Source: Caldilineaceae bacterium
GTDB lineage: Bacteria > Chloroflexota > Anaerolineae > Caldilineales > Caldilineaceae
Direction of reading: 5' to 3'
NCBI GenBank assembly: GCA_020634815.1
Contig: JACKBA010000022.1
Location: 1 to 64,000, forward strand
DNA length: 64,000 nt
The position numbers and the translations under genes were made by a program. Positions 46,082-55,395 of the stretch are shown here, in pieces; positions within the stretch are counted from its first letter, which is position 1, and each line of letters begins with the position of its first letter. The notes beneath the pieces were generated by a model, which was given only the letters and a program-made list of their open reading frames with translations, did no database searches and had not been told where the DNA came from.

Positions 46082-46174
46082 TCAAGGTAATTCCGCTGCT
46101 GCGTGCGACCATCGCCGGGCAGGCTGATGGGACACTTTGACCGACCTCACGTGAGGCAGTTCGGGAATAGACGA

Positions 46175-46933
46175 ATGAACGAATTGTCACCGCGTACGCC
46201 CTACTTGCAGTCCTTGCTCCCCCCTGATGCCAAGCTCCGTGTCCTGGTCGTCGACGACGATCGGGGCTTCTGCGATCTGATGGTCCGCACCTTTGAGATG
46301 ATTGGTTTCGAAGGGCACGTCGCCCATGACGGGCATAGTGCCCTGGACGCGCTGCGCGCGCAAGCGTTCGACGCCGTGCTGCTCGATATTCTCATGCCCG
46401 GCGGCATGACCGGGCTGGATCTCTGTCGTGAGTTGCGCTCATTCTCCGATATCCCGGTCGTCATGGTGACGGCACTCAACCGCGCCGAGGATGTCGTGCA
46501 GTCCATCAACGCCGGCGCCGACAGCGTCATTGCCAAGCCCTTCCGCTTTCGCGAGGCACAGGCGCGCGTGCTGGCCGTACTGCGTCGCGCCGGAACCCTC
46601 AAGACGTCGCTGCCCGGTGATTCGCTGGGCGATGGCAGGCAGCAGGTCAAACGCAGCGCCAATGAAGTCACCATCGGCGGGCGGCAGCGCCTGCTGTCGC
46701 ACCAGGAGTATCGGCTCTTCAATCTGCTCGCCGCCCAGGCGGACCAGCCGGTCAGCAAGGCCGAGATCTTCGAGGAACTGTGGGGAAACGGCCAGCGCGT
46801 CAACCTCAACCTGGTCGAGCGGGTCGTCAACCGCCTGCGCGCCAAGGTCGAGGACGATCCCGGCAATCCGCAATACATCGTGACCTGCGCCTACGGCCAT
46901 TACATGTACCGCCGGCGGGGCCGCAAAAGCTGA
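46175..46933 (+). CDS. OmpR/PhoB-family response regulator
   Basis: 252 residues. The receiver domain has the acidic triplet in VLVVDDDRGF, the phospho-acceptor Asp in VLLDILMPGG and the conserved Lys in IAKPFRF. The C-terminal winged helix shows LSHQEYRLFNLLAAQ and VNLNLVERVVNRLRAKVEDDP. No histidine kinase is adjacent, so it is an orphan, or it is served by the broken kinases elsewhere in the window (speculative). The ATG at 46175 follows homology; an upstream in-frame ATG at 46127 would add 16 residues. The next gene is a subtilase on the same strand. Confidence 0.92.
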   Translation: MNELSPRTPYLQSLLPPDAKLRVLVVDDDRGFCDLMVRTFEMIGFEGHVAHDGHSALDALRAQAFDAVLLDILMPGGMTGLDLCRELRSFSDIPVVMVTALNRAEDVVQSINAGADSVIAKPFRFREAQARVLAVLRRAGTLKTSLPGDSLGDGRQQVKRSANEVTIGGRQRLLSHQEYRLFNLLAAQADQPVSKAEIFEELWGNGQRVNLNLVERVVNRLRAKVEDDPGNPQYIVTCAYGHYMYRRRGRKS

Positions 46934-47022
46934 CTTGAACGACCTCGGAAGATTGGGCATACTTCTCTGACCGGCCATTCAGCAGGATGGCTCAGAGTTT
47001 CGTCACGCGCCAAGGAGGTCCC

Positions 47023-48762
47023 ATGCCCGAGCAAAACGCCAACATTCTGGCCGAACCCATCTGTGAAGCCATCACAGTCGTCGTGAGTACACGCGTCGGC
47101 GGCGACCCCGGCCGCGTGGTGCGGCGTCGCCTGGCGACCGCCCTGCGGCTGACGCTGGGCCGGCCCGTGACCGGCTGGCACGTGCGCCGCGTGCGCGGCA
47201 GCGACCAACCCGAATATGACATCACCCCGCCCGACGGCGAGCACCTGCCCGTCGCCGATGCGTGGGACCTGACCTACATGCTGGCCGAGCAGCCGGACAT
47301 CGTCTATGCAGAGCCTTCCTTCCGTGTCCTGCAAGATGCAGAAGCCGTGCCGGCCGAGACCTTGCCCGCCGCGCCCGCCGCACAGCCGGCCGCACTGCCC
47401 GGCTTCGACTCGTGTGCCGACGATACGCCGCCCGCGTCCGTCGACCCGAACCAGCTCGACTGGGCGCCGCGTCTGGTCGACCTGCCCTGTGCGTGGGAAC
47501 TGGAGCCGCCGCCGCCTGCTCCCGGCTTTGCACGGGGACAGCGGCGCGGCAAGGGCATCCGCGTCGGCCACCCCGACAGCGGCTACCGGCGCCATCCCGA
47601 CCTCTTCGAAGAGCCGGCCGGGCAGCCCGTGCGCGTGCTCACCGCGCTCGAGCGCGATTTCGTCGACAAGGATAGCAAGGCGGAGAACCCGGACGGCGGC
47701 CACGGTCTCAACACCGGTGGCGTCCTCATGAGTTCGGATGTGACGGGCTTCGTGGTCGGCGCGGCGCCCGAGGCTGAGATCGTTCCCCTGCGTGTCACGA
47801 AGCCGCGCTTTGGCCTGCCCGCGCCCGTGCTCTTTGACAGCGGCGCACGAGCGCTGCGCGATGCCATTCGCTATGCCGTGAATGAGGCGGACTGTCACGT
47901 CATCTCCATCAGTCTGGGTTGGTTCGGCAACTGGTCGCTGCACCAGGCGATCCGCGAGGCCGTGGACAAGAACGTCATCGTCATCGCCGCGTCGGGCAAC
48001 TATGTGAAGCTCGTTGTGTGGCCCGCCGCCTACCCTGAGGTGATTGCCGTGGCGGGCTGCGACGCGCAGCGCAAGCCGTGGTGGGGCGCATGCACCGGGC
48101 CGCAGGTTGCGGTGACGGGGCCGGCGGCGCGCGTGTGGGTGTCCGGGTTCACCGCAGCGGGGCTGCCCGGCGCCGGGCAGAGCGACGGTACCTCCTTTGC
48201 TACGGCCATGCTCGCCGGCATTGCCGCGCTGTGGCTGGCCCATCACGGTCGCGACTATCTGCTGCACCGCTATGCCGGGCACGCAACGCTCAGCGCCGTC
48301 TTCCGCCACGTCGTGCAGACCACGTGCGACGACTTCGCCGGCGATCGGCCCAGCGGTTACGGCGCCGGCATCTACAACGCACGGCGCATCCTCGCCACGC
48401 CGCTGCCCAGCGTCGCCGATCTGGCGTTTGCCGGCCTGGCCGCGCCCGCGGCGCCACGGCCGGTCACGCCGGTGGATACCATCGCCGCCGCCTTCCCCAC
48501 CGTGCCGGAGGATGTGTTGCGCCGGCGCCTGGCCGCGCTCTTGCAGGTCGAGGAGGCGGAACTGGATGCACGGCTGGCGGGCGTCGAGCAGGAGCTGCTC
48601 TTCCAGATCGCCACCAACCCGGCCCTGCGCGAGCAGCTTGGCGCGCCGGTGGTGGATGTGGCGGCGGGCGGCATGATACCGGCCGCTGCACCGGCACCCG
48701 AAGCACAGGCGACGCTCTCCGCCGCCCCGCTCTCGGACACGCTGCGCAGCCGGATCAAATAG
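47023..48762 (+). CDS. Subtilisin-like serine protease (S8) without signal peptide
   Basis: 579 residues. AAGGAGG precedes the ATG at 47023 and rules out the longer frame. The catalytic triad is Asp 185 (GHPDSGYRRHPDL), His 227 (GHGLNTGG) and Ser 391 (GTSFATAMLAG); VIAASGN supplies the oxyanion Asn. A propeptide-like domain occupies about residues 15-105. The C-terminus (about 480-579) is helical with PEDVLRRRLAALLQVEE, a possible oligomerisation segment. No export signal is visible, so the protein may act inside the cell or leave by a non-Sec route. It follows a response regulator gene with a 90-base gap. Confidence 0.9.
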   Translation: MPEQNANILAEPICEAITVVVSTRVGGDPGRVVRRRLATALRLTLGRPVTGWHVRRVRGSDQPEYDITPPDGEHLPVADAWDLTYMLAEQPDIVYAEPSFRVLQDAEAVPAETLPAAPAAQPAALPGFDSCADDTPPASVDPNQLDWAPRLVDLPCAWELEPPPPAPGFARGQRRGKGIRVGHPDSGYRRHPDLFEEPAGQPVRVLTALERDFVDKDSKAENPDGGHGLNTGGVLMSSDVTGFVVGAAPEAEIVPLRVTKPRFGLPAPVLFDSGARALRDAIRYAVNEADCHVISISLGWFGNWSLHQAIREAVDKNVIVIAASGNYVKLVVWPAAYPEVIAVAGCDAQRKPWWGACTGPQVAVTGPAARVWVSGFTAAGLPGAGQSDGTSFATAMLAGIAALWLAHHGRDYLLHRYAGHATLSAVFRHVVQTTCDDFAGDRPSGYGAGIYNARRILATPLPSVADLAFAGLAAPAAPRPVTPVDTIAAAFPTVPEDVLRRRLAALLQVEEAELDARLAGVEQELLFQIATNPALREQLGAPVVDVAAGGMIPAAAPAPEAQATLSAAPLSDTLRSRIK

Positions 48763-49104
48763 GCAACCGCAACCACAAAGACGCAAAGAACACGAAGGGG
48801 CACGAAGAAAAGCAGAGCAATTGTGGATTGCCCGGACTCTTCTCGTCGTGCCCCTTTGAGAATCCGGAGCCACGAAGACGCAAAGAACACAAAGGGGCAC
48901 GAAGAAAAGCAGAGCAATTGTGGATTAGCTGGATTCTTCGCTTCGTGCCCCTTTGTGCCCTTTGTGCCTTGGTGGTTTATCTTCTTCCTCGCCCCCTCGC
49001 CCCTCTTCCATTGACCATTGACAATTGACCGTTAACCGTTAACCGTTGACTATTTCTCCTTGCCCCTCGCCCCTCGCCCCTCGCCCCTCGCCCCTCGCCC
49101 CTCC
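48763..49104. repeat. Intergenic repeat block after the subtilase
   Basis: Two tandem direct copies of a unit of about 97 bases (48773-48869 and 48870-48966), both beginning CCACAAAGACGCAAAG or CCACGAAGACGCAAAG and sharing GCAGAGCAATTGTGGATT. Then heptamers CCATTGA/CCGTTAA (49008-49049, six units) and six perfect copies of GCCCCTC (49062-49103) that run to the edge of the next gene's stop codon. No gene in this stretch. Confidence 0.92.
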
Positions 49105-49431
49105 TCACACTCCGCCCTGTAGCTGGTAGACGATGGCGAGCACGCCGAGATAGAGAAGCGGCAGCAGCGTCGTCAGCAGCGCGGCGCCATTGCGCTTGAA
49201 GAGGAAGATCACCCAGCTCAGCAGGATCGTGGCGGCAATCACCACCGGCAGCCCGAGCGCGCCCCAGAAGATGGTCCACAACGCGGCGATCTCCGTGCTG
49301 CCCGGCGCGTCGAAGATGAAGGGCGTGCCCATGACGATGACGAGCGACGCCAGCAGGGCCAGGATCAGGAGCACAGTCAACAGACCGAGTACGATGCCGC
49401 TGCGTTTGCGGCTGCCGGTGAGCCAGGACAT
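49105..49431 (-). CDS. Small membrane protein of unknown function
   Basis: 108 residues with three predicted transmembrane segments (IVLGLLTVLLILALLASLVIV, IFWGALGLPVVIAATILL and LLTTLLPLLYLGVLAIVYQL). A short basic N-terminus suggests an inside start. GAGGAACCC precedes the ATG. I do not recognise the family. The stop codon touches the GCCCCTC tandem repeat. Confidence 0.75.
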   Translation of the reverse strand: MSWLTGSRKRSGIVLGLLTVLLILALLASLVIVMGTPFIFDAPGSTEIAALWTIFWGALGLPVVIAATILLSWVIFLFKRNGAALLTTLLPLLYLGVLAIVYQLQGGV

Positions 49432-49562
49432 AGGGTTCCTCTATAGGTGGCGGGTGAAGGGAAACGACGCCGCCAATGCTATCACGGCCTGGCTGCGCCG
49501 TCGAACGGATTGCGCGCACCAGGTGCGATTCAGAAAGTCGGTACGGCCGGCGCCAACGTGTG

Positions 49563-50051
49563 TCAGCGATCCATCTCGTCGAAATAGACCCACGGCTGCA
49601 AGTCCGGCGGCTCGATGCCCACCTGCGTGAGCAGGGCCGTGACCTGGGCGCGATGTTCGGTGGCATGATTGATCGCCTGCGTCAGCAGGATCGTCTTGGG
49701 CACGGCGCGCGCCATACCGTCCCAGGTGATCTCTACGGTGTCGTCCGGCTGGACGCGCGGCGCCCACTCGATCAGACCGTCGCCCGTCGCACCGGCGGCG
49801 TCAATCATGGCGGTGATGGTCATGGGCGGCGCGCCTTCGACGTGGGGAAAACGCCGCCCCGTGCTAATGCGCGCCAGGTACGATTGCTCGGCGGTGACGA
49901 TGTGCTCCAACGTAGCGCGGATGGAGCCGTAGCTCCCGGTCGAAGTGGCCGCCAGTTGCTCCGGCGTCAGCGCCGCGCATGCTTCGAGCAGGCGCAGATT
50001 GGCCCAGCGGTGATGGCGGAAGAGCGAGGTCAATGTGTCGATTGCTTGCAT
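49563..50051 (-). CDS. DinB-like metal-dependent hydrolase/thiol-transferase family protein
   Basis: 162 residues, four-helix-bundle DinB/YfiT type. The His metal ligands are visible in RHHRWANLRLL, LEHIVTAEQSYL and INHATEHRAQV. The function of family members varies (mycothiol or bacillithiol transferase, metal-dependent hydrolase); not predictable here. GGAGAAACC precedes the ATG. Upstream is a strong hairpin at 50152-50186. Confidence 0.85.
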   Translation of the reverse strand: MQAIDTLTSLFRHHRWANLRLLEACAALTPEQLAATSTGSYGSIRATLEHIVTAEQSYLARISTGRRFPHVEGAPPMTITAMIDAAGATGDGLIEWAPRVQPDDTVEITWDGMARAVPKTILLTQAINHATEHRAQVTALLTQVGIEPPDLQPWVYFDEMDR

Positions 50052-50151
50052 TGGTTTCTCCGTGGCCGGCAGGCTGTGCGCGGCTGGGCTGCGGGTTTTG
50101 TTTCGGAACGACGCCGGTAACTCAGCGCAGAGAACTCAGAGGAGCGGAAGA

Positions 50152-50186
50152 GGGAGGCCGGGCCATCAAGAATGGCCCGGCCTCCC
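50152..50186 (-). terminator. Strong hairpin after the phosphatase fusion gene
   Basis: 15-bp stem GGGAGGCCGGGCCAT / ATGGCCCGGCCTCCC with a 5-base loop, 49 bases past the stop on the minus strand. The tail is only weakly T-rich. Confidence 0.65.
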
Positions 50187-50234
50187 GATAACGCCGGGTT
50201 TTGTGGCGGCGCACACTGCCGCACAGTCAGCCGA

Positions 50235-53200
50235 TCACGGCCCGACGATGCGCCCGTCCACCACCGGACCGACCGGCGAGTTCGCTGCTACGTAGTCGAT
50301 GGCAACCTGCAACAGGTCGTCGCCCGGCTGCTGCACGTTCGTGCCCTGTGTGAAGACCGTGTAGCCGTCGCCGCCCGTGTACATGAAGTCGTTGGTAACG
50401 AAGCGCACGCTGTCCGCCGGCCCGATGGGAATCTGCGGGCCGTTCACGCCCTGCGGTGTCTTCCACATCCCCGTGACAACGGGCGTGAGACCGTCGCACC
50501 CATAGGTGACCCTCAAGCCCGAAATCTGCGGGAAGCGCCCCGTCGCTACCGCCACGTTGCACTTGGGCGAGAAGCCATTGAGGAAGGCTTGCTCCAACTG
50601 CGCGCCGGTCAGCGTCAGGATCACCGTGCGGTTGCCGAAGGGCAGCACCGCAAACATTTCGCCCCAGGTGATCTCGCCCGGCTGCTCGCCCGCATTGGGT
50701 GGCGCAACGAGCAGGTCGGCGCGCAGACCGCCGGAGTTGGTGTAAGCCGCATCCACGCCCGGATATTTCAAGCGCATGGCGTCCGCCACCATGTTGCCCA
50801 TGGCCGACTCGAAGAGGCGCGTCGGCGCACGCCGGATATCGAACTGTTGCGTGCCGATGACCTTGTTGCGCAGCACCGCCGTCTGCGCATTGGCGTCGTC
50901 GACGATGGCCTTGACGTCCGGCCGCGGCGCCACGCCGAGGTTCTTGGCAATGCGCGTCGCCGCGCCCGCCCACTCGACATCCTGACCGTGGATGATCATC
51001 TGGACCACGGAGTAGCTGGCGCCGGCATTGATGCCCTCGGCCACCAGAATCCGGCCCACCATGAGGTTGGAGACGCGATGCGTGTGGCCGGCCAGCACCA
51101 CGTCGACCGACGTATCCTGGATGCCCTGGACGATGGTCATGATCGGGCCGGCCCACGGCACCGCGGCGATGCCGTCCACGGCGTTGCTGCCCGTTGCCGT
51201 GCCCTGGTGGATGAGCACGATCTGGATCTTGATGCCCTGCTTGCGCAATTTCTCCGACTCGGCGCGAATCGTCTCCACCTCATCAAGGAACTTGAGCCCG
51301 GCCGTCGCCCCGGCGCTGACCAGTTCCGGCGTCTCCTTCAGCTCGATGCCGATGACGCCCACGCGCTGGTTGCCATACTGGAAGACGTGCGTGCCCTGGA
51401 CCCAGTCCGGATTCTTCAGCGTCGCCTCGTCGACGATGTTGGCGCCCAGGAAGGGGAAAGTGGCGCGCGCCTGGTGGCGTAGCAGCCGCTCCACACCGTA
51501 GTCGAATTCGTGGTTGCCGTAGGAGGTCGCGTCGAGACCCCAGGCATTCTCCACGTCGATGGCCGGCATGTCCTCCAATAGCCCGGAGTTGGCGGGCGAC
51601 GCGCCCACGTTGTCACCCGAGGCAAAGAGTAAGGAACCGGCCGGCAACTGCGCCGCCTCTTCGTCGAACATGGTGGCCAGTTGCGCAGAACCGCCTACCG
51701 TCACCGTGCGGCCGTCCATTGTCATGGTCGTCTGCTCGAGCTGGCCGTGGAAGTCGGTCAGGCCGAGCACGGGGATGAGCGTGCGCGCCTCGCCGCCGCG
51801 AAGCAGGTCCAACCGCACGATGCCCTGCGCATGTTGCGGCATGGGCACGCCCAGCACGTAGGCGAGCGTCGGTGCCAGGTCGATGGTGCGCAGGCCGCCC
51901 GCCACGACGTTTGGCCGGACGGCGCTACCGCCGGCGATGAAGGTGGCGCGCATGTTGACACAAGCCGCCAGGTTCTGCACATCCGGTACGTAGCCGTGCT
52001 GGCCGAAGAAGGCCGAGCGGGCGACCAGCGTGCCCGGCGTCGCCGCATCGAACTGGTAGGGCGGGTAGGCGAAGACGACGAGGTCGCCCGTACGTGTGGG
52101 GTGTGCCATGTCGGCCGTGCTGCCGGCGCCGTTGGGGATATAGCGCGCCTCAGCCTTGGTGAAGGCGCGGTCGATGACCTTCCAGCCTTCCGGTTGCGCG
52201 TCGCCGTTCCAGTCGTTGGGGTCGCTCAACGCAAGGAAGGCTGCCTTGATCTGGGCCACCGTCGCCGCTTCGGCAGCGGCCGGCACCTGTTGCAGCCCGG
52301 CGACCACCGGGTCGCGGCCGGCCAGGTTTAGATAGATCTGCACTGTGCCGCCGGCCCAGCACGCCTTGGCCTTGCCGATGGTCTCGCCCGTCGCCGGCCG
52401 GCAGTTGGAGGTCTGCGGTTGCGAGAGCAGTCCGAGGTCGACGAGCACCTTGCTGGCGTCGATGGCGAGGAACTGCGGGGCAAAGCCGTGGTCCGACGAG
52501 ACAAAGGTCGTTGCGTTCTTGGACATCAGCGACTGCACCAGGGCCAGCGTCGCATCGGCGCCCTGGTAGGCGCGGCGCAGGAAGGCTTCGCGTTGGGCGA
52601 CGCGGCCGTCGGGCGTGCCGTTGACCTGCACGTCGTCGTAGGCAGGGTTGGCCGCGCCGTTGGGCAGCGTGGGCGTCACCAGGCCGAGGAATTGGTGCTG
52701 GAACTCGTCGGTCACCGGGTAGCCGGCCATGACCAGGTCCGGTCGGTACTTCTGGATGATGTACTTGATGAGCGGGTGATGGCCCTTCTCCCAGAATAGC
52801 CCCTGCTCGACGTAGGTTTCCTCGCTGACAATGCCGGCCTCAAGAATGGCGAAGTCGGCGGCTGTGGAGGTGGGGAATTTCTGCGCCACGAATTCGGCAA
52901 AGTCGCCGGTGAAACCCGGTTCCGACCAGCCAACCCAACTGGCGTTGGCGCGCGTCACCGAGGTGTGGAAGAGACGCACCTTGCTCAGGTCGCCGGTTAG
53001 TTCCTCGACCTTGACCAGCATGCCGGCGGTGAGGCCGTTCAGCGCGCCGCCATTGATTGTTACCTTGACGTCGCCCCACTGGCCTTTGCCCAGGTTGGCC
53101 ACTTTGGCCGCGCCATCCTTGCCCGCGGCAAAGAGGACGCGGTTGTAGTTGGTGACGCCGTCGTTGGTGCTGTCGTACAGATAGGCATTCAACCCGTACT

Positions 53201-54083
53201 TGTCGGTGCCAAAGTCCAGCACGCGCAGGCGCATCTCCTGAGCCGGGCTGTAGGATGGCGGCACGTTCGCCCAGCCAGATGCCGGGCTGGGCGCGGCAGC
53301 GGCAAAGGGCGCCTGTCCGGCAAAGCCTGCCGGGTGGTCGAATTGCAGGCCGAACGAGGCCACGAAGTTGGCGTCATCGCTGGGGCTGATGTAGTTGGTC
53401 GCCACGCCGCGGCCGGAGAAGAAGCCGCGGTAGTCAATCGTAGGCCCGGCGATCACGCCGACGCGGCCGCCCGCCCATTCGATCTGCGCGACCTTCTTGC
53501 CGCCGCGCTCAACCGACTGCGCCAGCGTCTCCGCCTGGAGTACGCCGCTGTCGAACGCCGCCACGCGGTTGCCAAAGGCCGCGCCATTGGTTGCAAAGGT
53601 ATTGTTGGTGGAGCCGTGCACGCCCGGCCATGCGCCGGTGGCCAGGCTATACCAGCCGGCGCCCGTGTTGGGCGGCGCCTGGGTGAGCAGGCCGCCGTCG
53701 GCCGCCTTGGCGCCGGAACGTAGCAACTTTGCCAGGGCCGGAAGCGCTCCTTGCGCGGCGTAGGTCTCGACCAGATCCTGGCGTAGCCCGTCCGATACGA
53801 AGAATATGGCCTTTTCGCTCGACGGCCCGCCCGCAGCATCGACTTCCGGCAGCAGGTCGGCCTCCGGCGCGGTGACCGGTTCGACGACAGGCGCGTCCGT
53901 GACGCTTGCGCCCGCTTCGTCTCGATTGATCATCGGTAAAAAGATCTGTGATGCCGCGTCGGGCGCAGGCGCATCGGGCGCGCCATCCTGGGCCAGGCCG
54001 GCAACCGGTGCGGTTAGCAGTCCAAGGACGACCAGGACTGCGACAAGCCTCTGCAAGCGTCGTGCGGTTCTTCCTACATTCAT
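50235..54083 (-). CDS. Secreted fusion of an alkaline-phosphatase-fold phosphatase and a 5'-nucleotidase
   Basis: 1282 residues; the ATG at 54083 has AGGAGAG at the right spacing, so the longer frame is rejected. Signal peptide (LVAVLVVLGLLTAPVAGLAQ), FLPMI at residues 48-52. Residues about 85-760 form an alkaline-phosphatase/phosphodiesterase domain: metal Asp in FFVSDGLRQDL, nucleophile region APPNTGAGWYSL and metal site SSDHGF. Residues about 775-1020 form a calcineurin-like phosphoesterase (TDFHGQ, GNHEFD and AGHTHR), and the C-terminus is the 5'-nucleotidase substrate domain (SGGLRADLL). Extracellular nucleotides or phosphoesters would be stripped of phosphate stepwise. The two units normally occur in separate proteins. 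Confidence 0.92.
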   Translation of the reverse strand: MNVGRTARRLQRLVAVLVVLGLLTAPVAGLAQDGAPDAPAPDAASQIFLPMINRDEAGASVTDAPVVEPVTAPEADLLPEVDAAGGPSSEKAIFFVSDGLRQDLVETYAAQGALPALAKLLRSGAKAADGGLLTQAPPNTGAGWYSLATGAWPGVHGSTNNTFATNGAAFGNRVAAFDSGVLQAETLAQSVERGGKKVAQIEWAGGRVGVIAGPTIDYRGFFSGRGVATNYISPSDDANFVASFGLQFDHPAGFAGQAPFAAAAPSPASGWANVPPSYSPAQEMRLRVLDFGTDKYGLNAYLYDSTNDGVTNYNRVLFAAGKDGAAKVANLGKGQWGDVKVTINGGALNGLTAGMLVKVEELTGDLSKVRLFHTSVTRANASWVGWSEPGFTGDFAEFVAQKFPTSTAADFAILEAGIVSEETYVEQGLFWEKGHHPLIKYIIQKYRPDLVMAGYPVTDEFQHQFLGLVTPTLPNGAANPAYDDVQVNGTPDGRVAQREAFLRRAYQGADATLALVQSLMSKNATTFVSSDHGFAPQFLAIDASKVLVDLGLLSQPQTSNCRPATGETIGKAKACWAGGTVQIYLNLAGRDPVVAGLQQVPAAAEAATVAQIKAAFLALSDPNDWNGDAQPEGWKVIDRAFTKAEARYIPNGAGSTADMAHPTRTGDLVVFAYPPYQFDAATPGTLVARSAFFGQHGYVPDVQNLAACVNMRATFIAGGSAVRPNVVAGGLRTIDLAPTLAYVLGVPMPQHAQGIVRLDLLRGGEARTLIPVLGLTDFHGQLEQTTMTMDGRTVTVGGSAQLATMFDEEAAQLPAGSLLFASGDNVGASPANSGLLEDMPAIDVENAWGLDATSYGNHEFDYGVERLLRHQARATFPFLGANIVDEATLKNPDWVQGTHVFQYGNQRVGVIGIELKETPELVSAGATAGLKFLDEVETIRAESEKLRKQGIKIQIVLIHQGTATGSNAVDGIAAVPWAGPIMTIVQGIQDTSVDVVLAGHTHRVSNLMVGRILVAEGINAGASYSVVQMIIHGQDVEWAGAATRIAKNLGVAPRPDVKAIVDDANAQTAVLRNKVIGTQQFDIRRAPTRLFESAMGNMVADAMRLKYPGVDAAYTNSGGLRADLLVAPPNAGEQPGEITWGEMFAVLPFGNRTVILTLTGAQLEQAFLNGFSPKCNVAVATGRFPQISGLRVTYGCDGLTPVVTGMWKTPQGVNGPQIPIGPADSVRFVTNDFMYTGGDGYTVFTQGTNVQQPGDDLLQVAIDYVAANSPVGPVVDGRIVGP

Positions 54084-54432
54084 GTTGGTTCTCTCCTGAA
54101 CAAGTGTGTGCAACTAGCGTCCCGCCGGAAATGTGCGGTGCGTGTGGCTGTCCGGTGGACTGGTGTGTCCAACGAACCATGTGCGTGCCGCGCCGGAATT
54201 GACCGTGCGGCTGGTGTGTCCAACGAACCATGTGCGTGCCGCGCCGGAATTGACCGTGCGGAGAGGTTGGTGGATGTCCGATTGAAGCAGAAGCAGGTGG
54301 GCGCCTCTGAGGTGTGTTCAGAGGTAAAAAGCGCCCAGACGCGAGGAACTGCCAGCGCCGACAATCTTAGAGAGTTGGCGCGTGAATGTCAACGGACAAG
54401 AAAGTAAGGGGGCTACTTCATACAATTGCTTC
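54084..54432. other. Intergenic region with a 51-bp tandem duplication
   Basis: Apart from the 51-bp duplication at 54160-54261 and a short GC-rich dyad near 54300-54345, nothing gene-like is seen. Confidence 0.7.
54160..54261. repeat. Perfect 51-bp tandem duplication
   Basis: Two identical adjacent 51-base units (54160-54210 and 54211-54261), each beginning CTGGTGTGTCC and ending GACCGTGCGG. The length is a multiple of three, but there is no supporting coding evidence. It lies upstream of the phosphatase fusion gene and may carry its control sequences. Confidence 0.95.
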
Positions 54433-55395
54433 CTATCTATGCAGCGCCCGCGCCAGCAGACGCACCTGTTCGCCCATGAAGCGCTGCGCCGCGTCGGACT
54501 CGGCGGCAAAGCCATCGAAGCCGTGAAAGCCGTCGGCGTAGACGTGCAGTTCCGTCTTGACGCCGGCCTTCATGAGCCGCTGCGCGTAGGCGATATCCTC
54601 GTCGCGGAAGAGGTCGGGCGTGCCGACGCCGATGTAGGTGGGCGGCAGGCCGCGCACGTCCTCGGCGCGAATGGGCGCGGCGTAGTAGGGGATGCCGTCG
54701 CTGCCCGGCTCCTGGGCGAGATAGGAGCGCCAGCCGATGAGGTTGCTGGCGCGCGTCCACAGCGGCGCATCGGGCACGCCCGGCCCCGCCTGCGCCACGT
54801 TGGAATCGTCGATCATCGGGTAGATCAGGAGCTGGTAGCAGACGGGCACCTCGCCGCGGTCGCGCGCCAGCAGGCCGAGCCCGGCCGCCAGTCCGCCGCC
54901 GGCGCTGGCCCCGCCGATAGCGATGCGCTGCGGGTTGACGCCGAAGTGCTCCGCGTTGGCCCACAGCCACTTGAGCGCGGCGTAGCAGTCCTCCAGCGGC
55001 GCGGGGTAGGGATGTTCGGGCGCCAGGCGATATTCCACCGAGGCGACGACGCAGTTCAGCCCCAGCGCCAGCCCTTTGGCCTTCAGGTCATCGCTTGCCA
55101 CATCGCCGAGGACGTACCCGCCGCCATGAATCCACAGCAGCGCGGGCAGCACGGCGGGCCGCGCCTCCGGCTGGTAGATGCGCACCATGACGTCGGGTGC
55201 GCCATCCGGTCCCGGCGCGTAGTGGTCGCCGGTCGCCACGCCGGGGATGTCCGGCACCTGGGTCGCCATTGCCGCGTTGAAGGCGCTGAGAAACGCGCGC
55301 GTGGCGGGGATGTCGTCAAGTGTGATTCCGCCGGGGATCAACTGTTCGAACATGGCCAGGCCGGCCGCCAATTCTGGGTCTGTAATCGGGTGCAT
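54433..55395 (-). CDS. Alpha/beta hydrolase, HSL (hormone-sensitive lipase) family esterase
   Basis: 320 residues. The oxyanion-hole motif is HGGG (WIHGGGYVLGD), the nucleophile elbow GGASAGG, the acidic residue lies in DLFRDEDIAYA, and the catalytic His in HGFDG. Acts on short-chain acyl esters; likely cytoplasmic as no signal is seen. The ATG at 55395 is preceded by AAAAGGAAACC. A TATAAT on the minus strand at 55556-55551 may be its -10 element, about 150 bases upstream. Confidence 0.93.
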   Translation of the reverse strand: MHPITDPELAAGLAMFEQLIPGGITLDDIPATRAFLSAFNAAMATQVPDIPGVATGDHYAPGPDGAPDVMVRIYQPEARPAVLPALLWIHGGGYVLGDVASDDLKAKGLALGLNCVVASVEYRLAPEHPYPAPLEDCYAALKWLWANAEHFGVNPQRIAIGGASAGGGLAAGLGLLARDRGEVPVCYQLLIYPMIDDSNVAQAGPGVPDAPLWTRASNLIGWRSYLAQEPGSDGIPYYAAPIRAEDVRGLPPTYIGVGTPDLFRDEDIAYAQRLMKAGVKTELHVYADGFHGFDGFAAESDAAQRFMGEQVRLLARALHR

